64,000 bases of DNA from Paractinoplanes ovalisporus (GTDB taxonomy: Bacteria > Actinomycetota > Actinomycetes > Mycobacteriales > Micromonosporaceae): the NCBI RefSeq assembly GCF_016834655.1, contig NZ_JAENHP010000003.1, forward strand, positions 558,001-622,000. The letters run 5' to 3'. A program made the translations under genes and the position numbers. Below the pieces are notes generated by a model. The model ran no database searches. It was not told the origin of the DNA and saw only the letters and a list, made by a program, of their open reading frames with translations. Positions 26,035 to 37,062 of this stretch are shown here, in pieces; the first letter of the stretch is position 1; each line of letters begins with the position of its first letter.

Positions 26035-26760
26035 ATGCCGGACCTTTCGGAGAACACCGACTCGCTTGCCGCGATCGACGCGGACGCTGATTTGCTGGCC
26101 GGATCCATGGTCCTGGCTGAGGTCCTGCCCGGCATAGCCGTCGTCTTCGGCGAGGTTCCCGCCGAGCTCAAGGACGAGTTGGTCGACTTCGGTCTGGTGC
26201 CGACGGCCGACCGTCCGCGGATCTCCACGATCCTCGCCACGATCGGCAATTCGGCGAGTGTGATCGGCACCCTCGGGACCGCCGCCGCGGGGGCACAGGG
26301 ACTCTACCGACTCACCGACACCTCGCGGGCGGTCCTGGCCGCGGGTGGACGGCTCGCGGTCAAGGACGGCGCGAACCTCGGCGGCGTGTTCTCCACGTCC
26401 ACCGGCAAAATCATCCACCAGGCCCGCTTCCAGCCGATGCAGGGAACGGGCGTATTGAAGGGCGCGGCCGGCCTCGGGCCGGTGCTGGCCATGGTCGCCC
26501 TTGAGATGTCGCTCGACCAGGTGCGGTACGTCCGGGTCGCGACGGCTTCCGGTGGCGGGCGCATGGCCGTCGACCTCATCACGCGCGACGAGAACATCTC
26601 TTGGCAGTTCCACGCCGATGTCGACAGCGCTCAAGTGAATGCCCTCGCGGCGGTGCTTGCCGAGACGATGACGATCCCGGATGCCGAGCGCGAGGCACTT
26701 CTGCGGGGACGGCCGAGCGTGGAGTTAGATGAGGGTGTCACCGCAGATGTGCCAACCTGA
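26035..26760 (+). CDS. Hypothetical protein
   Basis: A 241-residue protein I do not recognise. The ATG at 26035 follows GAGGAGG at 26024-26030. No signal peptide. Two mildly hydrophobic, glycine-rich stretches occur (TILATIGNSASVIGTLGTAA and GAAGLGPVLAMVALEM), so membrane association is possible. The C-terminal part (VRYVRVATASGGGRMAVDLI) looks like an alpha/beta domain. The last 36 bases overlap, antisense, the end of the next gene. Confidence 0.6.
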   Translation: MPDLSENTDSLAAIDADADLLAGSMVLAEVLPGIAVVFGEVPAELKDELVDFGLVPTADRPRISTILATIGNSASVIGTLGTAAAGAQGLYRLTDTSRAVLAAGGRLAVKDGANLGGVFSTSTGKIIHQARFQPMQGTGVLKGAAGLGPVLAMVALEMSLDQVRYVRVATASGGGRMAVDLITRDENISWQFHADVDSAQVNALAAVLAETMTIPDAEREALLRGRPSVELDEGVTADVPT

Positions 26761-27174
26761 CTTGTCGCTGGTCAGGTAGAGGTCCAGGGCTCGGCTTGCG
26801 CCCGTGGGGTTGGTCAGGAGGACCGTGATGCCGGCGCTGGTGCCGGGCTCGTTGAGGAAGACTGCCCGGCCCACGGAATGGCGGGCGGGACGCGGGGCGG
26901 CGTCGAGCATGGCGGTGAATTCGGCCGGCGTGGTTTCGGCGCGCAGGTCCGAGCAGAGCATCCCGTACGCGTTTCGGTCGGCCCGCGCTTCGATCTGCTG
27001 CAAGTAGGCCGCGGCGGCGTTCTTCGGCTCGTCCAAGTCGGGACCGGCGAACCAGTAGACCAGGAAGCCGAAGACCGGGACCGCGCACACGGCGAGCACC
27101 GCGAGGATGCCGACCACCGCGGCTACGGAGGCGGGGCTTCGGCGGTATGGCGGTGGGAGCGGGACCGGGGACAT
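26725..27174 (-). CDS. Small anchored protein of unknown function
   Basis: About 149 residues from the ATG at 27174 (upstream in-frame GTGs at about 27195 and 27237 are possible; none has a good ribosome binding site). A proline-rich N-terminus precedes one membrane segment (VAAVVGILAVLAVCAVPVFGFLVYWF), then an external domain of about 100 residues starting with helical LDEPKNAAAAYLQQIEARAD and ending with two cysteines (MLCSDLR and WHICGDTLI) that may pair. This arrangement resembles small NTF2-like or lipoprotein-type domains of actinomycetes, without certainty. Confidence 0.6.
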   Translation of the reverse strand: MSPVPLPPPYRRSPASVAAVVGILAVLAVCAVPVFGFLVYWFAGPDLDEPKNAAAAYLQQIEARADRNAYGMLCSDLRAETTPAEFTAMLDAAPRPARHSVGRAVFLNEPGTSAGITVLLTNPTGASRALDLYLTSDKSGWHICGDTLI

Positions 27175-27537
27175 GCCGTGGGTGGGCAGCGGGCTCACGA
27201 GGGCGACGCTAATCGTGGGGCGCGGCGGGGCGGCCACGCTCCGGACACGAACGGATCAAGACAGGGTGCGGTGCCCGGTCAGGGCAGGGAGCTCGTCCAG
27301 GGCTCCTGCTTCGGCAAGGACACCAAGGCGACCCGGATCGATGTCCGTCAGCCGGCATCAGCTTGCAACATGCCGGAAAACTCTTCCAACGGCTGCAAGC
27401 GCTTGCTAAGGTCCGTTCCAATGTGAACGCGGGATTACGTCCCTGCTACCGGTTCCGCCCCTGGTAGTGGAGGTGCCCCGGCTTCCCATGCAGCGATACC
27501 TGTCGTTGGAAGAAACCCCAGGTCGTTGGAGGAATCC
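27175..27537. other. Promoter region of the amylase operon
   Basis: About 360 bp between the small anchored protein gene and the first amylase. It contains the CTTGCA-type operator elements listed separately and the ribosome binding site of the amylase gene. No further gene is supported. Confidence 0.6.
27362..27406. promoter_or_regulatory. LacI/MalR-type operator elements upstream of the amylases
   Basis: A perfect 12-base palindrome GCAAGC-GCTTGC (27395-27406) overlaps a TGCAAG element, and a further CTTGCA stands at 27362-27367. Repeated CTTGCA/TGCAAG motifs are the known targets of the MalR-type LacI regulators that control Streptomyces amylase promoters. The position, about 130 bases before the first amylase start, fits control by maltodextrin or starch. 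Confidence 0.6.
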
Positions 27538-29883
<2,346 letters not shown>

Positions 29884-29893
29884 GGAGTCCCCC

Positions 29894-31675
29894 ATGAAGA
29901 CGAAACGAATCGCCCCGCTGATAGCGGCCCTGATGGCCGCACTCGTGGCGGTGGTGGTGGTCGGCCGCCCCGAACAGGCCGACGCCAAGGCCGACGCCAA
30001 CCCCGGTCCCCGGGACACGATCGTCCACCTCTTCGAATGGCCGTGGGCGTCGGTCGCCTCCGAGTGCACGAACGTGCTCGGCCCCAAGGGTTTCGGCGGC
30101 GTGCAGGTGTCGCCGCCGCAGGAGCACGTCGTGCTGCCCGGCTCGGGCTACCCGTGGTGGCAGGACTACCAGCCGGTCAGCTACCAGCTGGTGACCCGCC
30201 GCGGTGACCGGGCCGCGTTCGCGAACATGGTCAGCACGTGCCACGCGGCCGGCGTGAAGATCTATGTCGACGCGGTGATCAACCACATGGCCGGCGGCGG
30301 GTCCACCGGCAGCGGTTCGGCCGGCTCGTCGTACAGCCACTACGGCTACCCGGCCGTGCCCTACGGCAACGACGACTTCCACCACTGCGGCCGCAACGGC
30401 AACGACGACATCGCCAACTACGGCGACCGCTGGGAGGTCCAGAACTGCGAACTGGTCGACCTGTCGGACCTCAAGACCGAGGCCGAGTACGTACGGGGGA
30501 AGCTCGCCGCGTACCTCAATGATCTGATCTCGCTCGGGGTCGACGGTTTCCGGGTCGACGCGGCCAAGCACATGCCGGTGGCCGACCTGCAGAACATCTA
30601 CTCCCGGCTCAACGGGACGCCGTACATCTTCCAGGAGACGATCGAGGGCGGGGCGGGCGAGCCGTCGCCGTCGGAGTACACCGGGATCGGCGACGTCACC
30701 GAGTTCCGCTACGGCGACGTGGTCGGCAACGCGTTCCGCGACGGCAACCTGTCCGGCCTGCAGAACCTGCCGTCGCAGATGCTCCTCGCGAGTGGCGACG
30801 CGGTGGCGTTCATCGACAACCACGACACCCAGCGCAACGGGCGGGCCAAGCTGACCTACAAGGACGGCACCAACTACGGGCTGTCCGAGGCGTTCATGCT
30901 GGCCTACCCGTACGGAACCCCGCAGGTGATGTCCTCATTCACGTTCAGCAACGCCGACGCGGGCCCGCCGGCCTCGTCCAACGGCACCACCAGCGCGGTC
31001 AACTGCTCGTCGGGCTGGGCCTGTGAGCACCGCTGGCGGACGACCGCGAACATGGTCGGCTTCCACAACGCGTCCTACGGCACCGGGCTGACCAACTGGT
31101 GGTCCAACGGCAGCAACCAGATCGCGTTCGGGCGCGGCGCCAACGCGTACGCCGTGTTCAACCGGGGCGGGTCGCTCAACCGCACGTTCAGCACGTCACT
31201 GCCGGCCGGCACCTACTGCGACGTCGCGAACGGTGACTTCTCGTCGGGCAGTTGCACCGGTACGACGTACACCGTCAATGCCTCGGGTCAGTTCACCGCG
31301 ACCGTGGCCGCCGGCGGGATGCTCGCGCTGCACATCAATGCCCGCACGACCGGAGGCACCACGCCGCCTCCCACGGGTTGCTCGACCGTCGCCGTGACCT
31401 TCGCCGCCAACGCGACCACGGTCTGGGGCGAGAACGTGTTCGTCCTGGGCAACCGGGCCGAGCTGTCGAACTGGAACACCAGCGGCGGCGTGGCCCTCTC
31501 GTCGGCGACCTACCCGGTCTGGCGCGGCACGGTGAACCTGCCGGCCAACACCGCGATCGAGTACAAGTACGTCAAGAAGAACGGCTCGACGGTGGCCTGG
31601 GAGACCGGCTCGAACCGCACCCTCAACACCGGCACCGCCTGCACCCTGACCGTCAACGACACCTGGCGCTCGTAA
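29894..31675 (+). CDS. Secreted GH13 alpha-amylase with C-terminal CBM20
   Basis: A 593-residue exported alpha-amylase of the Streptomyces type (GH13 subfamily 32). Signal peptide to about residue 31 (IAALMAALVAVVVVGRPEQADA), then the barrel beginning DTIVHLFEWPWASVASEC, a hallmark of this group. Catalytic residues are Asp222 (GFRVDAAKH), Glu248 (FQETIEGG) and Asp311 (FIDNHDTQ). After domain C, a short linker of Thr/Pro (TTGGTTPPPTG) leads to a CBM20 starch-binding domain (about 490-593, CSTVAVTFAANATTVWGENVF). Probably cotranscribed with the first amylase, and followed by a strong terminator. The two enzymes differ in fold subgroup and binding module and may attack different starch forms. 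Confidence 0.95.
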   Translation: MKTKRIAPLIAALMAALVAVVVVGRPEQADAKADANPGPRDTIVHLFEWPWASVASECTNVLGPKGFGGVQVSPPQEHVVLPGSGYPWWQDYQPVSYQLVTRRGDRAAFANMVSTCHAAGVKIYVDAVINHMAGGGSTGSGSAGSSYSHYGYPAVPYGNDDFHHCGRNGNDDIANYGDRWEVQNCELVDLSDLKTEAEYVRGKLAAYLNDLISLGVDGFRVDAAKHMPVADLQNIYSRLNGTPYIFQETIEGGAGEPSPSEYTGIGDVTEFRYGDVVGNAFRDGNLSGLQNLPSQMLLASGDAVAFIDNHDTQRNGRAKLTYKDGTNYGLSEAFMLAYPYGTPQVMSSFTFSNADAGPPASSNGTTSAVNCSSGWACEHRWRTTANMVGFHNASYGTGLTNWWSNGSNQIAFGRGANAYAVFNRGGSLNRTFSTSLPAGTYCDVANGDFSSGSCTGTTYTVNASGQFTATVAAGGMLALHINARTTGGTTPPPTGCSTVAVTFAANATTVWGENVFVLGNRAELSNWNTSGGVALSSATYPVWRGTVNLPANTAIEYKYVKKNGSTVAWETGSNRTLNTGTACTLTVNDTWRS

Positions 31676-31682
31676 TCAGAGG

Positions 31683-31709
31683 CACCGGGGAGGCCTGGCC
31701 TCCCCGGTG
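31683..31709 (+). terminator. Strong terminator of the amylase operon
   Basis: A perfect 12-base stem, CACCGGGGAGGC (31683-31694) with GCCTCCCCGGTG (31698-31709), encloses a three-base loop eight bases after the stop codon. Confidence 0.85.
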
Positions 31710-31774
31710 TTCCGCTCAGTTACCTCCTCTCCCGTCCGATATGCGTAGAAGACGGACCGGGCGGGGGGATTCGG

Positions 31775-33979
31775 GTGAAGCGGCGCGCGGGCGTGGCGGG
31801 CCTGATCGCCGCTCTGCTCGTGCTCACGGCCCTGCTGACGCCGGCCCGGGCCGACTTCACTTCCCGGACCCAGACCGCGGCCGGGTTCACCGCCGCCGAC
31901 CCGCTGACCAACGGCCCGCTCTACCGCTGGGGCATGAACACCACGCCGGCGCTGAGCCCGGTCCGGTCGGCGAACCCGGCGCAGCTCTACACCAAGGTCG
32001 TCGGCGGCAACTCGCACGGCTGCGCCATCCGCGACAACGGCGGCCTCTGGTGCTGGGGCACCTCCAACACCGGCGAGCTGGGCAACGCCGCGGTCAGCGA
32101 CTACGTGTACGGCGCGGTCCGGGGCAGCGCCACCACCTGGACCGACGTCACCGCCGGGTACGGCTACAGCTGCGGCGTGCAGACCGGCGGCACGCTCTGG
32201 TGCTGGGGCACGAACGCCAAGGGCCAGCTCGGCCAGGGCGACACCACCGACCGCAACACCCCGGCCCGGGTCGGCGCGCTGAGCAACTGGAACAAGGTCG
32301 TGGCCGGGGTCAGCCACGCGTGCGGCCTGCGCACCGACGGCACGCTCTGGTGCTGGGGCGACAACTCGCTCGGGCAGCTCGGGCAGGGCGACACCACCGC
32401 CCGTACGGTGTCCTCGCAGATCTCGCCCGGCACGACGTTCAGCGACGTCAGCACCCGCCGCGACCACACCTGCGCGATCACCGTGGCCGGCGCGCTCTGG
32501 TGCTGGGGCGCGAACTCGCAGGGCCAGCTGGGCGTCAACGACTACACCACCCGGACCAGCCCGACCGAGCCGCTCCCGGGCAGCGTCTGGACCGCGATCG
32601 GCGCCGGCGAGCTGCACACCTGCGCCATCCGCTCCGGCGGCACGCTGTGGTGCTGGGGCTTCAACACCGACTACCAGCTCGGCATCACCGGCGACACCAA
32701 CGCCCGGGTGCAACCGGCCCAGATCGGCTCGGCCACCGACTGGGCCACTGTGGTCGCCAGCTCCCTGCACAGCTGCGCCACCCGTACGGACGCAAGCCTG
32801 TGGTGCTGGGGATCGGGTGACCGGGGCCGGACCGGGTTCGGCGACACCGCCACCCGCCAGGAACCGACACGGGTGGGCACTGACTCCGACTGGACCCAGA
32901 TCGGCATCGGCGTCGCGCACACCTGCGGCATCCGCGCCCCCGGCCGGCTGTGGTGCTGGGGCTACAACATCAGCGGCCAGCTCGGCCTCACCGTCACCAC
33001 GCCCGAGCAGCTGGGCGGCGTCACCACCTGGCGGCGGGCGGCGCCGGGCCGGCTCAACATCTGCGCGATCGCCGCCGACCGGACGGCCGCCTGTTCCGAC
33101 TACAACGGGCAGGGCCAGCTGGGTCAGAACGACTACACCGCCCGGACGACGTTCACCACGGTCGGGTCGTCGGTCACGACGTGGTCGAGCATGGGCATCG
33201 GCAACTACCACGTCTGCGGCACCAGAACCGACCGGTCGCTCTACTGCTGGGGCGAGAACGACAACGGCGAGCTCGGCATCGGCACCCAGAGCGGCTCGGC
33301 GACCCTGCGCAAGGTGGGCGCGAACGTCTGGACGGCGGTCACGTCGGGCAACAGCTTCACCTGCGCGATCCAGACCGACGCCACGCTCTGGTGCTGGGGC
33401 AGCAACGACCGGGGCCGGCTCGGCATCAACGACACCTCGGTGGCCCGCCGCACCAGCCCGTCCCAGGTCGGCTCGGCCACCTGGAAACGGGTCAGCGGCG
33501 CCTACTCGTCGGCCTGCGCCGTGCGGGCCGACAACACGCTGTGGTGCTGGGGCGTCAACGACCGCGGGCAGCTCGGCACGGGTGACACCACCAACCGGTG
33601 GGCGCCGGCCCAGGTCGGGTCGGACGCCGACTGGCAGGACGTGCAGACCGGCCGCTTCCACACCTGCGGGCTGCGGGCCGACCGCTCGCTGTGGTGCTGG
33701 GGCAGCAACAACAACGGTCAGCTCGGCCGCAGCGGCGGGCAGCAGAACACACCGGCCCAGGTGGGCACCGACACCGACTGGTTCACGCTGACGACCGGCG
33801 GGGCGCACAGCTGCGCCACGAAGATCGACTATTCGCTGTGGTGCTGGGGGTTCAACGGGGCGTCCCAGCTGGGGCTGGGTGACACCGTGGACCGGGCCGC
33901 ACCGGCGCAGGTGCCCGGCGTCTACACCCGGCACGTGCAGGCGACCTGGTACGGCACGTACGCCATCCAGCAGCAGTGA
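31775..33979 (+). CDS. Secreted RCC1-repeat protein, 14 repeats (two seven-bladed propellers)
   Basis: A 734-residue exported protein: signal peptide (VAGLIAALLVLTALLTPARA), a short N-terminal region and 14 RCC1-type repeats of about 50 residues. Each is marked by a WCWG-N-x-x-G-Q-L-G core; the first is YRWGMNT and the ninth has decayed to ACSDYNG. Most blades carry a Cys before the strand (HTCAI-R) and one inside WCW, so a disulfide per blade is likely, fitting an extracellular protein. Fourteen blades suggest two complete propellers. RCC1 propellers usually bind proteins or nucleotides, and the partner here is unknown. GTG start at 31775 with no strong ribosome binding site. It is separated from the amylases by a terminator. 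Confidence 0.85.
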   Translation: MKRRAGVAGLIAALLVLTALLTPARADFTSRTQTAAGFTAADPLTNGPLYRWGMNTTPALSPVRSANPAQLYTKVVGGNSHGCAIRDNGGLWCWGTSNTGELGNAAVSDYVYGAVRGSATTWTDVTAGYGYSCGVQTGGTLWCWGTNAKGQLGQGDTTDRNTPARVGALSNWNKVVAGVSHACGLRTDGTLWCWGDNSLGQLGQGDTTARTVSSQISPGTTFSDVSTRRDHTCAITVAGALWCWGANSQGQLGVNDYTTRTSPTEPLPGSVWTAIGAGELHTCAIRSGGTLWCWGFNTDYQLGITGDTNARVQPAQIGSATDWATVVASSLHSCATRTDASLWCWGSGDRGRTGFGDTATRQEPTRVGTDSDWTQIGIGVAHTCGIRAPGRLWCWGYNISGQLGLTVTTPEQLGGVTTWRRAAPGRLNICAIAADRTAACSDYNGQGQLGQNDYTARTTFTTVGSSVTTWSSMGIGNYHVCGTRTDRSLYCWGENDNGELGIGTQSGSATLRKVGANVWTAVTSGNSFTCAIQTDATLWCWGSNDRGRLGINDTSVARRTSPSQVGSATWKRVSGAYSSACAVRADNTLWCWGVNDRGQLGTGDTTNRWAPAQVGSDADWQDVQTGRFHTCGLRADRSLWCWGSNNNGQLGRSGGQQNTPAQVGTDTDWFTLTTGGAHSCATKIDYSLWCWGFNGASQLGLGDTVDRAAPAQVPGVYTRHVQATWYGTYAIQQQ

Positions 33980-33984
33980 AGCGG

Positions 33985-34935
33985 TCAGCCGCGCCGGTAT
34001 TCGTGGGGCGGGACCCCGGTGTGGCGGCGGAACGCGCGGCTGAAGTCGGCCGGGCGCTCGAACCCCCACCGGGCCGCGATCGAGGCAACCGTGTGCTGGG
34101 CGAAGCGGGGGTCGATCAGGTCGCGGCGGGCGCGCTCGATGCGGCGCTGAAGAATGTGGGCGCTGACGCTCACGTGGTGGTGCTGCTGGAAGATGCGGTG
34201 CAGGTAACGCAGCGAGATCCGGTGGGCGGCGGCGACGGTCGCCGGGCCGAGGCCGGGACGGTGCAGGTTGTTCTCGACGAACGACACGACCTGCAGGTAG
34301 AGCAGGTGGGAGGGCGACCGCAGCGGCGGGTCGTCGCGCTCGAGGTGGTGGGCGAGCATCGCGGTGGTGAGGTCGACCGCGGTGTCACCGAGACGTTTGG
34401 CGTCGCGTTCGGTGTAGTCGCCGTGGTCGTCCTGCACGGTGACGAGGAACTGGGCGAGCAGCCGGCCGACGCCGCGGTCACCCGGCAACGGGATCGCGCA
34501 GAGCCGGGCGACCTGGGCCGGCGCCAAGGGCAGCAGCCGCTTCGGGAACTGCAGGATCGTCGACTCGGAGATGCCGTCGCCGGTGACCGCCTCGAACGGA
34601 CGGGAGCTGTCGTAGATCACGAACTCGCCGCCGCCCAGCACGGCGCGGCCGCCCTCCTGGTCGATGCACTGCCGGCCGGCCCGGATCAGGGCGACCTGAT
34701 AGAACTCGGGGTCGGAGATGCGGATCGTCCGGGGTGAGCGCCGCGACGACAACGACGTGTACGACATGGCGGTGACCTGGGCCTCGCCGAGCGGCGCGAA
34801 CCCGAGGCGGGCGGTGAACGCGAGCGGGTCGGGGCTGCCGATCTCGGTCGGGATCAGCGACGCCGAGGTTGCGCTCTCCCACGCCTCCAGACGGTCGGGG
34901 ACGGCGAGGGCGGCGCTGTCGAACACCGTGCGCAT
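33985..34935 (-). CDS. AraC-family transcriptional regulator (AraC-binding-domain type)
   Basis: A 316-residue regulator. Residues 1-200 match the AraC-binding-like domain of the ThcR/FeaR group (RTIRISDPEFYQVALIRAGRQ, GGGEFVIYDSSRPFE). The C-terminal 100 residues hold two helix-turn-helix units (TVAAAHRISLRYLHRIFQQH and TVASIAARWGFERPADFSRA) and end with the family signature FRRHTGVPPHEYR. It would activate or repress genes in response to an unknown small molecule. The ATG at 34935 is taken over one six codons upstream. The gene meets the RCC1 gene tail to tail, five bases apart. Its target is not evident, and repeats lie upstream. Confidence 0.88.
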   Translation of the reverse strand: MRTVFDSAALAVPDRLEAWESATSASLIPTEIGSPDPLAFTARLGFAPLGEAQVTAMSYTSLSSRRSPRTIRISDPEFYQVALIRAGRQCIDQEGGRAVLGGGEFVIYDSSRPFEAVTGDGISESTILQFPKRLLPLAPAQVARLCAIPLPGDRGVGRLLAQFLVTVQDDHGDYTERDAKRLGDTAVDLTTAMLAHHLERDDPPLRSPSHLLYLQVVSFVENNLHRPGLGPATVAAAHRISLRYLHRIFQQHHHVSVSAHILQRRIERARRDLIDPRFAQHTVASIAARWGFERPADFSRAFRRHTGVPPHEYRRG

Positions 34936-34990
34936 CTCCCCAGACTGCCACACAGGATCAACGGCAAAATCGGCTTATTGCGTACGGGAT

Positions 34991-35014
34991 GACGCCCCGT
35001 TCCGTGGGGGCGTC
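34991..35014. terminator. Hairpin beside the 44-bp repeats
   Basis: GACGCCCC (34991-34998) and GGGGCGTC (35007-35014) pair perfectly over an 8-base loop. It lies upstream of the AraC gene and 287 bases past the stop of the Pmt gene, so it could terminate that leftward transcript late or be part of the repeat block. Confidence 0.4.
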
Positions 35015-35030
35015 TCACCGGCGGGAGCGC

Positions 35031-35145
35031 GCTCATCGCGTACGGGAATGCGCGTCGCGCCTCGGTGGGAGTGCGCTCATCGCGTACGGGAATGCGCGTC
35101 GCGCCTCGGTGGGAGTGCGCTCATTGCGTACGGGAATGCGCTTCG
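35031..35145. repeat. 44-bp tandem repeat, two and a half copies
   Basis: GCTCATCGCGTACGGGAATG begins units at 35031, 35075 and, with one substitution, 35119. The period is 44 bases and the first two copies are identical. A degenerate related stretch (cttattgcgtacggg) lies at about 34975. Confidence 0.85.
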
Positions 35146-35300
35146 TGCTGAGGACACGGCGATCCTCTGGCCGCACACTGACCACATCGGAGCGTCCCGG
35201 GCAACGAGGGGGTGACCGCTTGGCGGAAGCGGCCGCGACCGGGGCGCTCCGGCCATCTCGCCCGTGAGCTGGGCTCCGGCGTCTGACCGGGGCGCTCCCG

Positions 35301-36857
35301 TCAGATCCAGCGGCTGCCCAGCCACATGCGGGACGACCAGTCCTCGTACGGGATCAGCTGGTTGGTGAAGATCGGGAAGAAGTACGCGAAACAGAGCGCC
35401 ACCAGGATGACGTACGCCCCGGCCACCACCGTCCCGACCAGCTGTCGATCGGTGCGGGCCTTGCCGCTCGCCATGCCCTCGGGCGGCGTCATGATCGCGC
35501 CGAGCACGTAGACGACGGCCAGGATCAGGAACGGCAGCGCGGGTAGCACGTAGAACGAGAACATCGTCCGGCTGTCCTTGACCGCGTAGTAGAACCACGG
35601 CGCCAGACCCGCGAACGCCGGCACGAAGATCGCCCACGCCCGCCAGTCGCGCCGGGCCAGCCCGAACCAGACCAGACCGACCAGCGCCGGCAGGAACGAC
35701 CACCACAGCAGCGGAGTGCCCAGCAGCAGAATCTCGCGGGCACAACTGGGCGCACCGCAGTTGCCGGTGGTGTTCCAGTCGAACGCGACCGGACGGCCGA
35801 GCAGCAACCACTGCCACGGCCAGGACTGGTAGGGGTGCGGCTTGTCGAGACCGCTGTGGAAGCCGTACGCCTCCTGGTGGTAATGCCACAGGTTGAGCAG
35901 CGCGCCCAGCACCGGCGGCTCGCTCATGCCGTTGGCTTCGCGGTAGTGCCGGAAGTAGCCGGTGTTCGTGACGAACCAGCCGGTCCAGGTGGCCAGATAG
36001 AACACCAGGGTGAGGGCCACGCTCGTGACCCCCCAGCCGATGTCGGCCCGCAGGCCGGTGTTGACCGGGTTCCGAACACCGGCCGACCGGCGGGCCTGCC
36101 ACCGCCAGAGGAGCACAAGCCCGCCGAAGAACGGCAGGAAGAACAGCGCGCTCCACTTCACGCCGAGCGCCAGCCCGAAGAACACCCCGGCCACGAGCAG
36201 CCACCACGGCACCGTGCCCGGCACCCGGAACGACATCTCCGGGTCGTAGCCGCCTTCGAGCTTGCGCCGCAGATGCCGCCGGTAGTGGTCACGGTCGAGC
36301 ACCATCGCGGCGAACGCGGCCAGGATGAACAACCCGAGGAAGATGTCGAGCAGGGAGGTGCGCGAAAGCACCAGCTGGAACCCGTCGAGCGCCATCAGCA
36401 GGCCGGCCGCCCCCGCCAGCAGCACCGAGTGGAACAGCCGGTAGGCGACCCGCGCAAGAATGAGGATCATCAGCGTGCCCGCCACCGCGGCCGGCACCCG
36501 CCAGCCGATCTCGTTGTTGCCGAACACCGCCTCCCCCGCGGCGATCAGCCACTTCCCCAGGGGCGGATGAACGACGTACGCCGGGCCGTTGGTCTTCTCG
36601 TCCCACTCGACCCCGTGCTGGAGCATGTCCCAGGCGTCGGTCGGATAGTAGATCTCGTCGAAGATGTAACCCTTGCGGTCACCCAGCCCCGGAAACCGCA
36701 ACAGCGCCCCGATGACGACAACAAAGCCGGTCACCAGCCACGAGTACGGGTTGAGCCAGTTGTCGAGCGTGGCCAGGCGGCGGCGCACGATGTCCGGCAC
36801 ACCGGCCTTGGGTGCCTGCGCCGGGGCTGCCTCTTGCTCAACTAGGGCCGTCGTCAC
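35301..36857 (-). CDS. pmt: Protein O-mannosyltransferase (GT39)
   Basis: A 518-residue GT-C membrane enzyme of the bacterial Pmt family, which moves mannose from polyprenyl-phosphate-mannose onto Ser/Thr of exported proteins. Visible features: the catalytic first loop IFDEIYYPTDAW with the Asp-Glu pair, then VVHPPLGKWLIAAGEA, a long series of hydrophobic segments, and a C-terminal PMT_4TMC-like part (GNCGAPSCAREILLLGTPLLWW, then IPYEDWSSRMWLGSRWI). GTG 36857 is chosen because the residues before it do not look conserved. It should depend on a mannosyl donor such as that from a DPM1-type enzyme, of which one is in this window. The gene usually lies opposite rsmI in actinomycetes; that partner is not here. 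Confidence 0.92.
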   Translation of the reverse strand: MTTALVEQEAAPAQAPKAGVPDIVRRRLATLDNWLNPYSWLVTGFVVVIGALLRFPGLGDRKGYIFDEIYYPTDAWDMLQHGVEWDEKTNGPAYVVHPPLGKWLIAAGEAVFGNNEIGWRVPAAVAGTLMILILARVAYRLFHSVLLAGAAGLLMALDGFQLVLSRTSLLDIFLGLFILAAFAAMVLDRDHYRRHLRRKLEGGYDPEMSFRVPGTVPWWLLVAGVFFGLALGVKWSALFFLPFFGGLVLLWRWQARRSAGVRNPVNTGLRADIGWGVTSVALTLVFYLATWTGWFVTNTGYFRHYREANGMSEPPVLGALLNLWHYHQEAYGFHSGLDKPHPYQSWPWQWLLLGRPVAFDWNTTGNCGAPSCAREILLLGTPLLWWSFLPALVGLVWFGLARRDWRAWAIFVPAFAGLAPWFYYAVKDSRTMFSFYVLPALPFLILAVVYVLGAIMTPPEGMASGKARTDRQLVGTVVAGAYVILVALCFAYFFPIFTNQLIPYEDWSSRMWLGSRWI

Positions 36858-37062
36858 CCCGCGATCGTAGTGGTGCCGGCAACCGTTCATCAGCGCCCGT
36901 CAGCGCCCGCGCCGTGGACGCCTGCTGCAAGCACCTAGGCCCCGGCTTGTGGGGGCGAGCCCTTGAACGCCGACTCGCGAGCCACACCCAGCAGACCTCA
37001 CACGCCCGCGAAACACCCCATGGCACGCCAGATCGGGACCCGCCGAGCCTCGCGAGGGGCGA

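Larger units (their letters stand above)
34936..35300. other. Repeat-bearing intergenic region
   Basis: 365 bp between the AraC and Pmt genes, with the 44-bp repeat and a hairpin described separately. No open frame here has a recognisable domain. Confidence 0.6.

Noticed and set aside
31676..34069. 797-codon open frame antisense to the RCC1 gene
   Set aside because: It mirrors the repeat structure of the sense gene, and its product is a low-complexity Arg/Pro/Ala protein with no ribosome binding site.
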